Of a DNA stretch of 5,052 bases, positions 1 to 5,052 are shown in pieces. Numbering within the stretch: the stretch's first letter is position 1; each line of letters starts with the position of its first letter. Source of the DNA: Rhizobiaceae bacterium. Lineage in GTDB: Bacteria > Pseudomonadota > Alphaproteobacteria > Rhizobiales > Rhizobiaceae. The stretch lies in the NCBI GenBank assembly GCA_016793565.1, contig JAEUMA010000727.1, positions 1 to 5,052 on the forward strand, read 5' to 3'. The notes under the pieces were generated by a model. That model saw nothing but the letters and a program-made list of their open reading frames with translations, was not told the DNA's origin and made no database searches. A program made the translations under genes and the position numbers.

Positions 1-652
1 CCCAGGTCTCGCCGGGCCGCAGGAAGTCGTAGGCGTCCTTCGTCTCGTAGAAGACGACGCCGCCGATCGCTCCGGAGCCGTAGGTGTTGGCGACCGGTCC
101 GCGTATGACGTCGACCGACTGCAGCAGTTCCGGGTCGATCCAGAACATCGACTGTGTGCCGTGGCCGGAACGCTGGAAGTTCTGCCGCGCGCCGTCGACG
201 ATCACCGCGACGCGGCCGAAATCCTGCAGGCCGCGGATGTTGACGCTGGCCGCAGTGCGGTTGGCATCCGACTGCATCGCCACGCCCGGTACGCCGAACA
301 GCACGTCCTGCGGCGTGGTCGCCATGCGGCGCTCCAGCTGCTGCTGGTCGACATGGCTGGTGGACGCCAGGCTTTCGATCGCGGTCTGGCCGGTACGGCT
401 CGATACCAGGATCTCGTCGAGCACCGTCGTATTGCCGTCCTGGCTGACGGTCTGCTCTTGGGCTTGCGCATCGACCTCCTCTGTCTGTCCGGACACGATG
501 CCGTTGGGCGGCAGGATCTGCTGCGCCTGCGCCATGCCGGCGCTGAGCGCCGCGAGCGCCACACCGCCAAGCAGTGCGGCGACGATCGTCACCGGGCGCA
601 CCCCTCCGTCCCCGCCGACCTGCCGGTCCTGCCTGTCCGTCCCCATATCCAT
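1..652 (-). CDS. shmR: TonB-dependent outer-membrane heme/hemoglobin receptor, N-terminal part (ShmR/HmuR type)
   Basis: This is an outer-membrane channel that binds heme or hemoproteins and moves heme into the periplasm with energy from TonB-ExbBD. The visible 217 codons read, in order: a charged n-region, a hydrophobic signal core at about residues 20-40 with likely cleavage after AQA (residue 43), a Gln-rich linker (44-75), a TonB-box-like stretch TVLDEILV (76-83), and a plug domain with TPQDVLFGVPGV (113-124), NIRGLQDFGRVAVIVDG (138-154), WIDPELLQSVDVIRGP (171-186) and YGSGAIGGVV (191-200). These are hallmarks of the hemoglobin/hemin receptor branch of TonB-dependent receptors. The linker shows no secretin/STN signalling domain. 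The barrel and its heme-ligand histidines lie outside the window. ATG 652 is preferred because GGAG sits 6 bases upstream; in-frame ATGs at 664 and 646 are possible. The gene diverges from the hmuSTUV operon. The family call is firm. The symbol follows the Sinorhizobium homologue; hmuR or bhuR are equivalents. Confidence 0.93.
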   Translation of the reverse strand, partial: MDMGTDRQDRQVGGDGGVRPVTIVAALLGGVALAALSAGMAQAQQILPPNGIVSGQTEEVDAQAQEQTVSQDGNTTVLDEILVSSRTGQTAIESLASTSHVDQQQLERRMATTPQDVLFGVPGVAMQSDANRTAASVNIRGLQDFGRVAVIVDGARQNFQRSGHGTQSMFWIDPELLQSVDVIRGPVANTYGSGAIGGVVFYETKDAYDFLRPGETW

Positions 653-658
653 AGCCCG

Positions 659-662
659 CTCC
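659..662 (-). promoter_or_regulatory. Ribosome binding site of the heme receptor gene
   Basis: On the minus strand GGAG lies 6 bases before ATG 652. The upstream in-frame ATG at 664 has no purine-rich SD at the right distance, and part of this GGAG overlaps that ATG. This decides the start at 652 over 664. Confidence 0.6.
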
Positions 663-676
663 ATTTCCCAATCGCC

Positions 677-711
677 CCGCTGGCTTGATCCCTAAGACGG
701 ACCGCTGGCTT
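677..711. repeat. 10-bp direct repeat in the heme receptor leader
   Basis: CCGCTGGCTT occurs perfectly at 677-686 and 702-711 (plus strand), 25 bases start to start. Read in the receptor mRNA it is AAGCCAGCGG twice, the nearer copy ending 24 bases before the start codon. In Sinorhizobium the receptor leader is known to matter for control by the small protein HmuP, so repeated leader motifs are of interest. No function is shown here, and chance is possible in GC-rich DNA. Confidence 0.4.
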
Positions 712-732
712 TCGACCGGCCTTGCCATCGAA

Positions 733-770
733 ATAACCGGAGTAATGCACTCCGGTATTGCACCGGTTAT
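733..770. repeat. Two overlapping inverted repeats between the divergent heme genes
   Basis: The outer dyad is ATAACCGG at 733-740 and CCGGTTAT at 763-770: perfect 8-bp arms, 22-base spacer. The inner dyad is ACCGGAGT at 736-743 and ACTCCGGT at 749-756: perfect 8-bp arms around the 5-base spacer AATGC. The dyads share ACCGG at 736-740, so as RNA they would be mutually exclusive. The sequence does not look like an Irr (ICE) box, an FNR/FixK site or a RirA box. The inner dyad could be a protein operator over the -35 region of the hmuS promoter. It could also be a stem-loop at the 5' end of the receptor mRNA, if that mRNA starts near 759. Confidence 0.6.
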
Positions 771-774
771 AAAA
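745..774 (+). promoter_or_regulatory. Candidate promoter of the hmuSTUV operon
   Basis: A good -10 candidate, TATAAA (769-774), would start transcription near 781, just before the leader ORF's SD at 785. The matching -35 position (745-750, ATGCAC, 18-base spacer) is poor and lies inside the inverted repeats. This would suit an activator-dependent promoter. An alternative is TTGCAC (758-763) with TAATTG (780-785), 16-base spacer, which would put the start at or just before the leader ORF's ATG. The call rests on motifs only. Confidence 0.3.
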
Positions 775-776
775 CA

Positions 777-791
777 TGATAATTGGAGTCA
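777..791. promoter_or_regulatory. RirA-type iron-responsive operator (TGA-N9-TCA)
   Basis: The sequence TGATAATTGGAGTCA fits exactly the TGA-N9-TCA pattern reported for the IRO box bound by RirA, the Rrf2-family iron-sulfur repressor of rhizobial iron-uptake genes. It sits in the AT-rich stretch between the divergent heme genes, overlaps the receptor promoter candidate, and lies around the predicted start of the hmuS transcript. One site could therefore repress both units when iron is plentiful. The six fixed bases are a loose pattern on their own; the position is what gives weight. Confidence 0.55.
785..788 (+). promoter_or_regulatory. Ribosome binding site of the leader ORF
   Basis: GGAG lies 6 bases before ATG 795, a near-ideal SD and spacing. 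It is embedded in the RirA-like box. This is the main evidence that the 21-codon ORF is translated. Confidence 0.5.
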
Positions 792-794
792 ACA

Positions 795-860
795 ATGTGT
801 ACGTGCGACGGAGAGGGTGAGAGCAACATGGTGCATGCGTGCAACACGGAGCGGCAGTGA
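795..860 (+). CDS. Candidate 21-residue cysteine-containing leader peptide upstream of hmuS
   Basis: ATG 795 opens 21 codons ending at TGA 858-860. The peptide begins MCTCDGEGES and ends HACNTERQ, so it carries a CxC pair at residues 2-4, His14 and Cys16, all possible thiol or metal/heme ligands. GGAG stands 6 bases before the ATG. Its stop is one base before the hmuS ATG, and the hmuS SD (GGAG, 848-851) lies within its last codons, an arrangement typical of translational coupling. It is not HmuP/HemP: it is far too short and lacks that family's conserved sequence. It may be a regulatory leader or simply a coupling ORF. Codon statistics mean little at this length. Confidence 0.4.
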   Translation: MCTCDGEGESNMVHACNTERQ

Positions 861-861
861 C

Positions 862-1911
862 ATGGATCAGCGGGTAAAGCCCTCCCCTTCCGAGATCAGA
901 CGTTCGCGTGCGGACAACCCCAAGACGCGCGAACGCGATCTCGCGCGCGAACTGTGCATCTCGGAGGCCGAACTGGTTGCCGCCCATTGCGGCGAGGGCG
1001 TCCTGCGCATCGAGCCGCGCGTCAACGAGATCCTGCTCGGCCTTGGAGCGGTGGGCGAGGTCATGGCGCTCACGCGCAACGAGAGCGCTGTGCATGAGAA
1101 GATCGGCGTCTACGAGAACGTAACCCCGGGCGAGCATTCGGCGATCGTGCTGGGCGAGCAGGTCGACCTACGTATTTTCCCGAAGGTCTGGGCGCATGGA
1201 TTTGCCGTCGAGAAGCGGGACGGCGACGAGATTCGGCGCAGCCTGCAGTTCTTCGACGCGTCAGGCGAAGCGGTCCACAAGGTGCATCTGCGGCCGGCTT
1301 CGGACCTGTCCGCCTATCGCAGCCTCGTCGATGGTCTGGCCGCGCGCGACCAGACCCCGCTGATCGACATCACGCAGAACAGCCCGACCGGCGAAGCCGA
1401 GGCTCCGGGAGCCGGCGTTGAGGAGCTGCGCGACAGGTGGAGCCGGATGACGGACGTCCACGAGTTCTTCGGCATGCTGAAGGCGCTGAAGCTCACCCGC
1501 CGGCAGGCGATTCGCATGGTCGGCGCCGACTACGCGTGGCGGCTCGACGCGGAGGCCGTAGCGGCGCTCATGATCGGCGCCGCCGCGAGCGGCGCGCCGA
1601 TCATGTGCTTCGTCGGCAATCGCGGCTGTATCCAGATTCACTCGGGCCCGATTCACGACATCCGGCCCATGGGCCCCTGGATCAACGTGTTCGACGAGAC
1701 CTTCCACCTCCACCTGCGTCTCGACCATGTGGCCGAAGCCTGGGCCGTGCGCAAGCCGACCAAGGACGGTCACGTGACGTCGGTCGAAGTCTACGACGCC
1801 GCCGGCGAAATGTTCATTCAGTTCTTCGGCAAGCGCCACGAAGGCGAGGAGGAACGCGGCGACTGGCGCGGGCTCGCCGAAGGTCTGCCGAGGCTTTCCA
1901 CGGTCGCATGA
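862..1911 (+). CDS. hmuS: Cytoplasmic heme-binding/heme-degrading protein HmuS (HemS/ChuS family)
   Basis: This protein accepts heme from the HmuUV importer in the cytosol. Members of this family act as heme chaperones or degrade heme to release iron. The 349 residues match the usual length of about 340-355 and show the duplicated HemS fold: an N-terminal repeat with EIRRSRADNPKTRERDLA (11-28) and EIRRSLQFFDASGEAVHKVH (123-142), and a C-terminal repeat with TDVHEFFGMLK (197-207), FVGNRGCIQIHSG (250-262), WINVFDETFHLHL (273-285) and EAWAVRKPTKDGHVTS (292-307). His200, in TDVHEFF, corresponds to the proximal heme ligand of ChuS/HemS/PhuS. ATG 862 is chosen because the family-typical N-terminus begins here and GGAG (848-851) lies upstream. 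An in-frame ATG at 835 is possible, and the frame stays open back through the promoter without meaning. Cys32 stands in LCISEAEL, where relatives usually carry Gly. It is the first full gene of the operon. Confidence 0.95.
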   Translation: MDQRVKPSPSEIRRSRADNPKTRERDLARELCISEAELVAAHCGEGVLRIEPRVNEILLGLGAVGEVMALTRNESAVHEKIGVYENVTPGEHSAIVLGEQVDLRIFPKVWAHGFAVEKRDGDEIRRSLQFFDASGEAVHKVHLRPASDLSAYRSLVDGLAARDQTPLIDITQNSPTGEAEAPGAGVEELRDRWSRMTDVHEFFGMLKALKLTRRQAIRMVGADYAWRLDAEAVAALMIGAAASGAPIMCFVGNRGCIQIHSGPIHDIRPMGPWINVFDETFHLHLRLDHVAEAWAVRKPTKDGHVTSVEVYDAAGEMFIQFFGKRHEGEEERGDWRGLAEGLPRLSTVA

Positions 1912-1913
1912 GG
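1910..1913 (+). promoter_or_regulatory. Ribosome binding site deciding the hmuT start
   Basis: GAGG overlaps the hmuS stop and lies 9 bases before ATG 1923. The alternative ATG at 1908 overlaps the hmuS stop as ATGA but has no SD at a usable distance and would depend on re-initiation. Confidence 0.45.
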
Positions 1914-1922
1914 TTGCCTTCC

Positions 1923-2807
1923 ATGCTTTCAACAATGGCCCGAATCGGCGCCGCCGCTCTAGCCCTGGTCTGCGTGCCCGTCATGGCCAGCGCGACCGAT
2001 GACGTGGCCGTCTTTCCGGACCCCTCGCGCGTCGTCGCGATCGGCGGCTCGATCACCGAGATCGTCTACGCGCTCGGCGAACAGGACAAACTGGTGGCGC
2101 GCGATTCCACCAGCGTCTACCCGCAGGCGGCTCTCGCCCTGCCCGATGTCGGCTATATGCGGGCACTGTCGCCGGAGGGCGTGCTGTCGGTGAACCCCAC
2201 CGCCATTCTCGCCCTGCATGGCAGCGGGCCGCGCGAGGCCGTAGACGTGCTGAAGAAGGCGAGCGTCCCTTATGTCGAGGTACCGGAATCCTTCGATCAC
2301 AAAGGCATCCTCGCCAAGATCCATGTGGTCGGAAAGGCGCTAGGCGCCGACGCCGCGGCGGACCAGCTCGCGGCCAAGGTCGACGCGCAATTGCAGGCGG
2401 CGGAGAGCCTGACAGCCGGGATGGCCGAGCGCCAGCGCGTGCTGTTCGTTCTGTCGCTGCAGGGCGGCAAGCTGATGGCCGCCGGCAGCGGAACGGCCGC
2501 AGAGGGCATCATCAAGCTGGCAGGCGCGGTCAACGCCGTGGAAGGCTTTGCCGGCTACAAACAGCTTTCCGACGAGGCAGCCATCGGCGCCCGTCCCGAC
2601 ATCATCCTGATGATGGACCGCGGCGGCGATCACAGTGTGGTGGCTGACGAACTCTTCGCTCTGCCGGCGATCGCCTCGACCCCCGCCGGCCAGGCGCGCC
2701 GGCTGATCCATATGGACGCGAGCTACCTGCTCGGCTTCGGGCCGCGCACCGCCGACGCCATCCGCGATCTCGCGACGGCTCTTTATGGCGACAGGATCGC
2801 GAACTGA
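1923..2807 (+). CDS. hmuT: Periplasmic heme-binding protein HmuT of the heme ABC importer
   Basis: This is the substrate-binding protein that captures heme in the periplasm and docks on HmuU. The 294-residue precursor has a signal peptide (hydrophobic core 8-22, likely cleavage after ASA at residue 24). It then has the class III (BtuF/PhuT-like) binding-protein pattern: RVVAIGGSITEIVYALG (36-52), LPDVGYMRALSPEGVLS (73-89), a helical linker near 125-145, and LAGAVNAVEGFAGYKQLSDE (199-218). Tyr78 in VGYMRAL aligns with the heme-ligand tyrosine of ShuT/PhuT/HmuT, which separates it from siderophore- or vitamin B12-binding relatives. ATG 1923 is preferred for its SD; ATG 1908, overlapping the hmuS stop by 4 bases, would add five residues (MRLPS) and still give a signal peptide. 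The gene is tightly spaced after hmuS and is surely cotranscribed with it. Confidence 0.94.
   Translation: MLSTMARIGAAALALVCVPVMASATDDVAVFPDPSRVVAIGGSITEIVYALGEQDKLVARDSTSVYPQAALALPDVGYMRALSPEGVLSVNPTAILALHGSGPREAVDVLKKASVPYVEVPESFDHKGILAKIHVVGKALGADAAADQLAAKVDAQLQAAESLTAGMAERQRVLFVLSLQGGKLMAAGSGTAAEGIIKLAGAVNAVEGFAGYKQLSDEAAIGARPDIILMMDRGGDHSVVADELFALPAIASTPAGQARRLIHMDASYLLGFGPRTADAIRDLATALYGDRIAN
2793..2806 (+). promoter_or_regulatory. SD and possible CTG start of hmuU at the hmuT stop
   Basis: AGGA (2793-2796) lies 7 bases before CTG 2804, which overlaps the hmuT stop as CTGA. The hmuU frame is open from this CTG to ATG 2855 and would add 17 residues beginning (M)TDQPATLRAAERPADK. The first ATG of hmuU has no comparable SD. 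This is a candidate only: CTG starts are rare. Confidence 0.3.
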
Positions 2808-2854
2808 CCGACCAGCCTGCAACACTCCGCGCAGCTGAGCGTCCGGCCGATAAG

Positions 2855-3919
2855 ATGCGAGCGCCGGCAGCCGGCGACCGCGGCGGCCGTGCGCGCCTGG
2901 CCAGCGCCGCGCTTTGCGCCGCGCTTGCCGCAACCGTCCTGATCAGCCTGGCCTCGGGCGCATCGGACGCGTCCGCGCTCACCGTATTGCGCCAATGGTT
3001 CGCGGCTACGCCGCAGCCCAACGCGCTCGCCCTGCGCGACAGCATCATCATTTACGAGGTCAGGCTGCCGCGCATCCTGCTCGGCATCCTCGTCGGCGCC
3101 GGGCTCGCGGTCTCGGGAGCGGTGATGCAGGGCCTGTTCCGCAATCCGTTGGCCGACCCTGGCCTTGTCGGAGTCTCGGCAGGGGCAAGTCTCGGCGCCG
3201 TTTCTATCATCGTGCTCGGCCAGGGCGCGCTGGCGCCGGTCACCGACTTGCTTGGTCCTCTGTCCTTGCCGCTGACGGCGTTTGTCGGCGGGCTGGCCAC
3301 GACGCTGCTGCTCTATCGCGTCGCCACGCGCCACGGGCGAACCTCCGTCGCCACCATGCTCTTGGCCGGCATCGCCCTGGCCGCGCTGGCGATGGCTCTC
3401 ACCGGCGTTCTTATCTTCGTCGCGGACGACCGCCAGCTGCGCGACCTGACATTCTGGCAGCTCGGCTCGCTGGCCGGGGCGACATGGTCAAAGATCGCCG
3501 CGGTAGGCCCGGTGATCGCGCTCGGCATAGCCACCACGCCCTTCATAGCGCGCGGCCTCAACGCCATGGCGCTGGGCGAGGCGACGGCCGGCCATCTCGG
3601 CATCCCCGTTCAGAGGCTGAAATATGTCGCTATCATAGCCGTTTCCGCGATGGTCGGGGCATCCGTTGCCGTCAGCGGCGCCATCGCCTTCGTGGGCATC
3701 GTCGTGCCGCACCTGCTGCGCCTGGCGATCGGCCCGGACAACCGCTACCTGCTGCCGGCCTCCGCACTGCTGGGCGCGATCCTGCTGCTGGCCGCCGACG
3801 CCGTCGCCCGAACCATCGTGGCGCCGGCCGAACTGCCGATCGGCATCGTCACCGCCGTCGCCGGCGCCCCGTTCTTCCTTTGGGTGCTGCTGCGCAACCG
3901 GGGCGTGATCGACCTTTGA
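2855..3919 (+). CDS. hmuU: Heme ABC transporter permease HmuU (FecCD/BtuC family)
   Basis: This is the inner-membrane subunit that, as a dimer, forms the heme channel. The 354 residues are rich in hydrophobic helices (about 15-37, 74-95, 104-124, 133-155, 163-189, 211-232, 255-285, 297-318 and 328-347), in line with the ten-helix FecCD fold. Family motifs are EVRLPRILLG (68-77), GAVMQGLFRNPLADPG (88-103), the coupling loop LGEATAGHLGIPV (240-252) that meets the ATPase, FVGIVVPHLLRL (279-290) and ELPIGIVTAVAGAPFFLW (326-343). It follows hmuT after 47 bases, a wide gap for this operon, and ATG 2855 lacks a clear SD; an in-frame CTG at 2804 is a possible true start. Heme specificity is inferred from the neighbouring hmuS and hmuT, since FecCD permeases for siderophores look alike. 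Confidence 0.93.
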   Translation: MRAPAAGDRGGRARLASAALCAALAATVLISLASGASDASALTVLRQWFAATPQPNALALRDSIIIYEVRLPRILLGILVGAGLAVSGAVMQGLFRNPLADPGLVGVSAGASLGAVSIIVLGQGALAPVTDLLGPLSLPLTAFVGGLATTLLLYRVATRHGRTSVATMLLAGIALAALAMALTGVLIFVADDRQLRDLTFWQLGSLAGATWSKIAAVGPVIALGIATTPFIARGLNAMALGEATAGHLGIPVQRLKYVAIIAVSAMVGASVAVSGAIAFVGIVVPHLLRLAIGPDNRYLLPASALLGAILLLAADAVARTIVAPAELPIGIVTAVAGAPFFLWVLLRNRGVIDL

Positions 3920-3926
3920 GGATGCG

Positions 3927-4727
3927 ATGATCGAGGCCAGGCAGCTTGCGGTTTCGCTCGGCGGACGGCCGATCGTCTCCAACGTCGACCTGGCGGCCAG
4001 GGCCGGCGAGGTCACCGCGATCGTCGGGCCGAACGGCTCCGGCAAGACCACAATGCTGCGCGCGCTCTCCGGCGATCTCGCCTATCGCGGACAGATCACC
4101 ATCAACGGCCGCGAGGTATCGTCGCTCAAGCCGCCGGAAGCGGCCGCGATCAGGGCCGTGCTGCCGCAGGCAACCAGCCTGTCCTTTCCCTTCACCGTGC
4201 ATGAGATCGTTCGGCTCGGCCTCGTCGGTGGGCTCTCCGGTGTTTCCGAGCGCGAACGCAGCGACCTGCCCCGGCGCGCGCTCGAGCGTGTCGATCTCGC
4301 CGGCTTTGCCGGCCGCCTCTACCAGGAACTTTCGGGCGGCGAGCAGCAGCGCGTCCAGCTCGCCCGCGTACTCTGCCAGGTCTGGGCGCCGGTCTACGAG
4401 GGCCGCGCCCGCTTCCTGTTCCTCGACGAGCCGGTTTCCAGCCTGGATATCCGCCACCAGCTGGTGATCATGGACATCGCCCGCGAATTTGCGGCGGCCG
4501 GAGGCGGCGTGGTGGCCATTTTGCACGATCTCAACCTGACCGCGATGGTCGCCGACCATGTCGTGGTGATGCATGACGGCCGGGTCGCCGCGGCCGGGCA
4601 AGCGGTGGACGTGATGCGCGACGAGGTGCTTGCCCGCGTGTTCGGATGCGAGCTTCGCGTCGGCGTCGTGCCGCCTCCCGGCCGCCCCTTCGTACTGCCG
4701 CAATCGGTCGTCAGCCGGCAGACGTAA
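3927..4727 (+). CDS. hmuV: Heme ABC transporter ATP-binding protein HmuV
   Basis: This ATPase, as a dimer, powers heme import through HmuU. The 266 residues carry every ABC motif: Walker A GPNGSGKTT (34-42), Q-loop LPQ (79-81), signature LSGGEQQR (135-142), Walker B FLFLDEP (163-169), D-loop SSLD (171-174) and H-loop His200 (ILHDLN). The insert QVWAPVYEGRARF between signature and Walker B is typical of HmuV-type heme ATPases. The start is set by TGAGGA (3917-3922), which includes the hmuU stop and places AGGA 4 bases before ATG 3927; the gap to hmuU is 7 bases, so translation is probably coupled. It is the last gene of the operon, and no hairpin with a T-run follows it within the window. Confidence 0.95.
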   Translation: MIEARQLAVSLGGRPIVSNVDLAARAGEVTAIVGPNGSGKTTMLRALSGDLAYRGQITINGREVSSLKPPEAAAIRAVLPQATSLSFPFTVHEIVRLGLVGGLSGVSERERSDLPRRALERVDLAGFAGRLYQELSGGEQQRVQLARVLCQVWAPVYEGRARFLFLDEPVSSLDIRHQLVIMDIAREFAAAGGGVVAILHDLNLTAMVADHVVVMHDGRVAAAGQAVDVMRDEVLARVFGCELRVGVVPPPGRPFVLPQSVVSRQT

Positions 4728-4731
4728 GCGC

Positions 4732-5052
4732 TCAGCGCGGCTCGTTCTGCATGCTCAGATAGGTCGGGTCGAACTCCGCCAGCTGCTGCAGCCGCGGCCA
4801 GTCCAGAATCGAGATCGTCTGGTTGACCCAGCTGATCAGTCCCTCGCGGCGCAGACTCTGGATGACCCGGTTCATGTGGACGACCGACAGCCCCAGAACG
4901 TCAGCCATCTGCGCCTGCGACAGCGGGAAGTGGAAGCTCTGGCCGGACGTCCGGTTGACCGCGCGCAGCCGCACGAACAGTTCGCAGATCAGGTGCGCGA
5001 GGTGGCCGTCCTTGGAGCGCCGGCCCATGGCGACGATCCATTCGCGGTGGAT
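4732..5052 (-). CDS. Crp/Fnr-family transcriptional regulator, C-terminal part
   Basis: The visible 106 residues are the DNA-binding half of a Crp/Fnr-type regulator; the reading frame runs off the right edge, so the cyclic-nucleotide-fold sensor domain is not seen. It includes the end of the dimer helix (HREWIVAMGRRS, then HLAHLICELFVRLRAV) and a winged helix-turn-helix, with LSQAQMADVLGLS (45-56 of the visible part) and recognition helix VVHMNRVIQSLRREGLI (57-73). The Glu and Ser that FNR/FixK proteins use to read TTGAT are replaced (His59, Asn61), while the Arg is kept, so a classical FNR-type target is unlikely. An internal Met at 5028 is not the real start. The signal sensed cannot be told. 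It converges on hmuV with a 4-base gap, so a regulatory link to heme uptake is not implied. Confidence 0.9.
   Translation of the reverse strand: MHREWIVAMGRRSKDGHLAHLICELFVRLRAVNRTSGQSFHFPLSQAQMADVLGLSVVHMNRVIQSLRREGLISWVNQTISILDWPRLQQLAEFDPTYLSMQNEPR

Larger units (their letters stand above)
766..792 (-). promoter_or_regulatory. Candidate promoter of the heme receptor gene
   Basis: On the minus strand there is a -35-like TTGACT (792-787) and a -10-like TATAAC (771-766), separated by 15 bases, which is short of the optimum. Transcription would begin near 759 and leave a leader of about 107 bases holding the inner inverted repeat and the 10-bp direct repeat. The RirA-like box lies between and over these elements, so repressor binding would block polymerase. 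Confidence 0.45.

Noticed and set aside
685..861. The hmuS frame extended upstream to ATG 685
   Set aside because: The extension would code through the promoters, the dyads and the RirA-like box. Family length and N-terminus fit ATG 862.
589..1137. A 182-codon minus-strand frame across the promoter region and the start of hmuS
   Set aside because: It runs antisense to hmuS, through the promoter signals and into the receptor gene start in another frame. Its part within the intergenic region was checked for HmuP-like sequence and shows none.
1437..1922. The hmuT frame extended upstream inside hmuS
   Set aside because: The Arg-rich translation is a shadow of hmuS. The signal peptide begins only at 1908 or 1923.
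3849..4703. A 284-codon open frame on the minus strand opposite hmuV
   Set aside because: It is antisense to a complete ABC ATPase, shows no family-like motifs, and is His/Arg/Gly/Ala-rich as expected of a shadow frame in GC-rich DNA.
4728..4738. GCGCT-C-AGCGC palindrome at the hmuV/regulator junction
   Set aside because: It has a 5-bp stem with a 1-base loop and no T-run on either strand, so it is not a convincing intrinsic terminator.
4732..5028. A complete 98-residue small HTH protein starting at 5028
   Set aside because: The frame continues upstream to the window edge with Crp-family sequence (IHREWIVA), so the Met is internal and the gene is truncated by the window.

Overview
The window carries a nearly complete bacterial heme-acquisition locus. 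GC content is high throughout except for one AT-rich divergent promoter region near position 780. Gene content and order (a TonB-dependent heme receptor divergent from hmuS-hmuT-hmuU-hmuV) and a TGA-N9-TCA iron-responsive (RirA-type) operator in the shared promoter point to an alphaproteobacterium of the Rhizobiales (Sinorhizobium/Rhizobium/Mesorhizobium-like). The genus cannot be fixed from the sequence alone.

Layout. (1) Positions 1-652, minus strand: N-terminal 217 codons of an outer-membrane heme/hemoglobin receptor (ShmR/HmuR type), with signal peptide, TonB-box-like stretch and plug domain; the beta-barrel lies beyond the left edge. (2) Positions 653-861: divergent regulatory region with a 10-bp direct repeat in the receptor leader, a nested pair of inverted repeats, face-to-face promoter candidates, a RirA-like box and an unlisted 21-codon cysteine-containing leader ORF ending one base before hmuS. 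(3) Positions 862-4727, plus strand: a compact operon of hmuS (cytoplasmic heme-handling protein), hmuT (periplasmic heme-binding protein), hmuU (membrane permease) and hmuV (ATPase). (4) Positions 4732-5052, minus strand: C-terminal helix-turn-helix half of a Crp/Fnr-family regulator, converging on hmuV with a 4-base gap.

How they work together. The receptor takes heme across the outer membrane using TonB energy. HmuT captures it in the periplasm and delivers it to the HmuU2V2 ABC importer. HmuS receives it in the cytoplasm for degradation or transfer. One iron-responsive operator between the divergent promoters could switch off both transcription units when iron is sufficient. The small activator gene hmuP, usually the first gene of this operon in rhizobia, is not in the window.

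The import machinery itself is a well-known system. The less ordinary material lies in the regulatory region (leader ORF, nested dyads, leader repeat) and at the hmuT-hmuU junction, where a CTG start for hmuU has better ribosome-binding support than the first ATG. I see no mobile element, CRISPR array, tRNA or rRNA.
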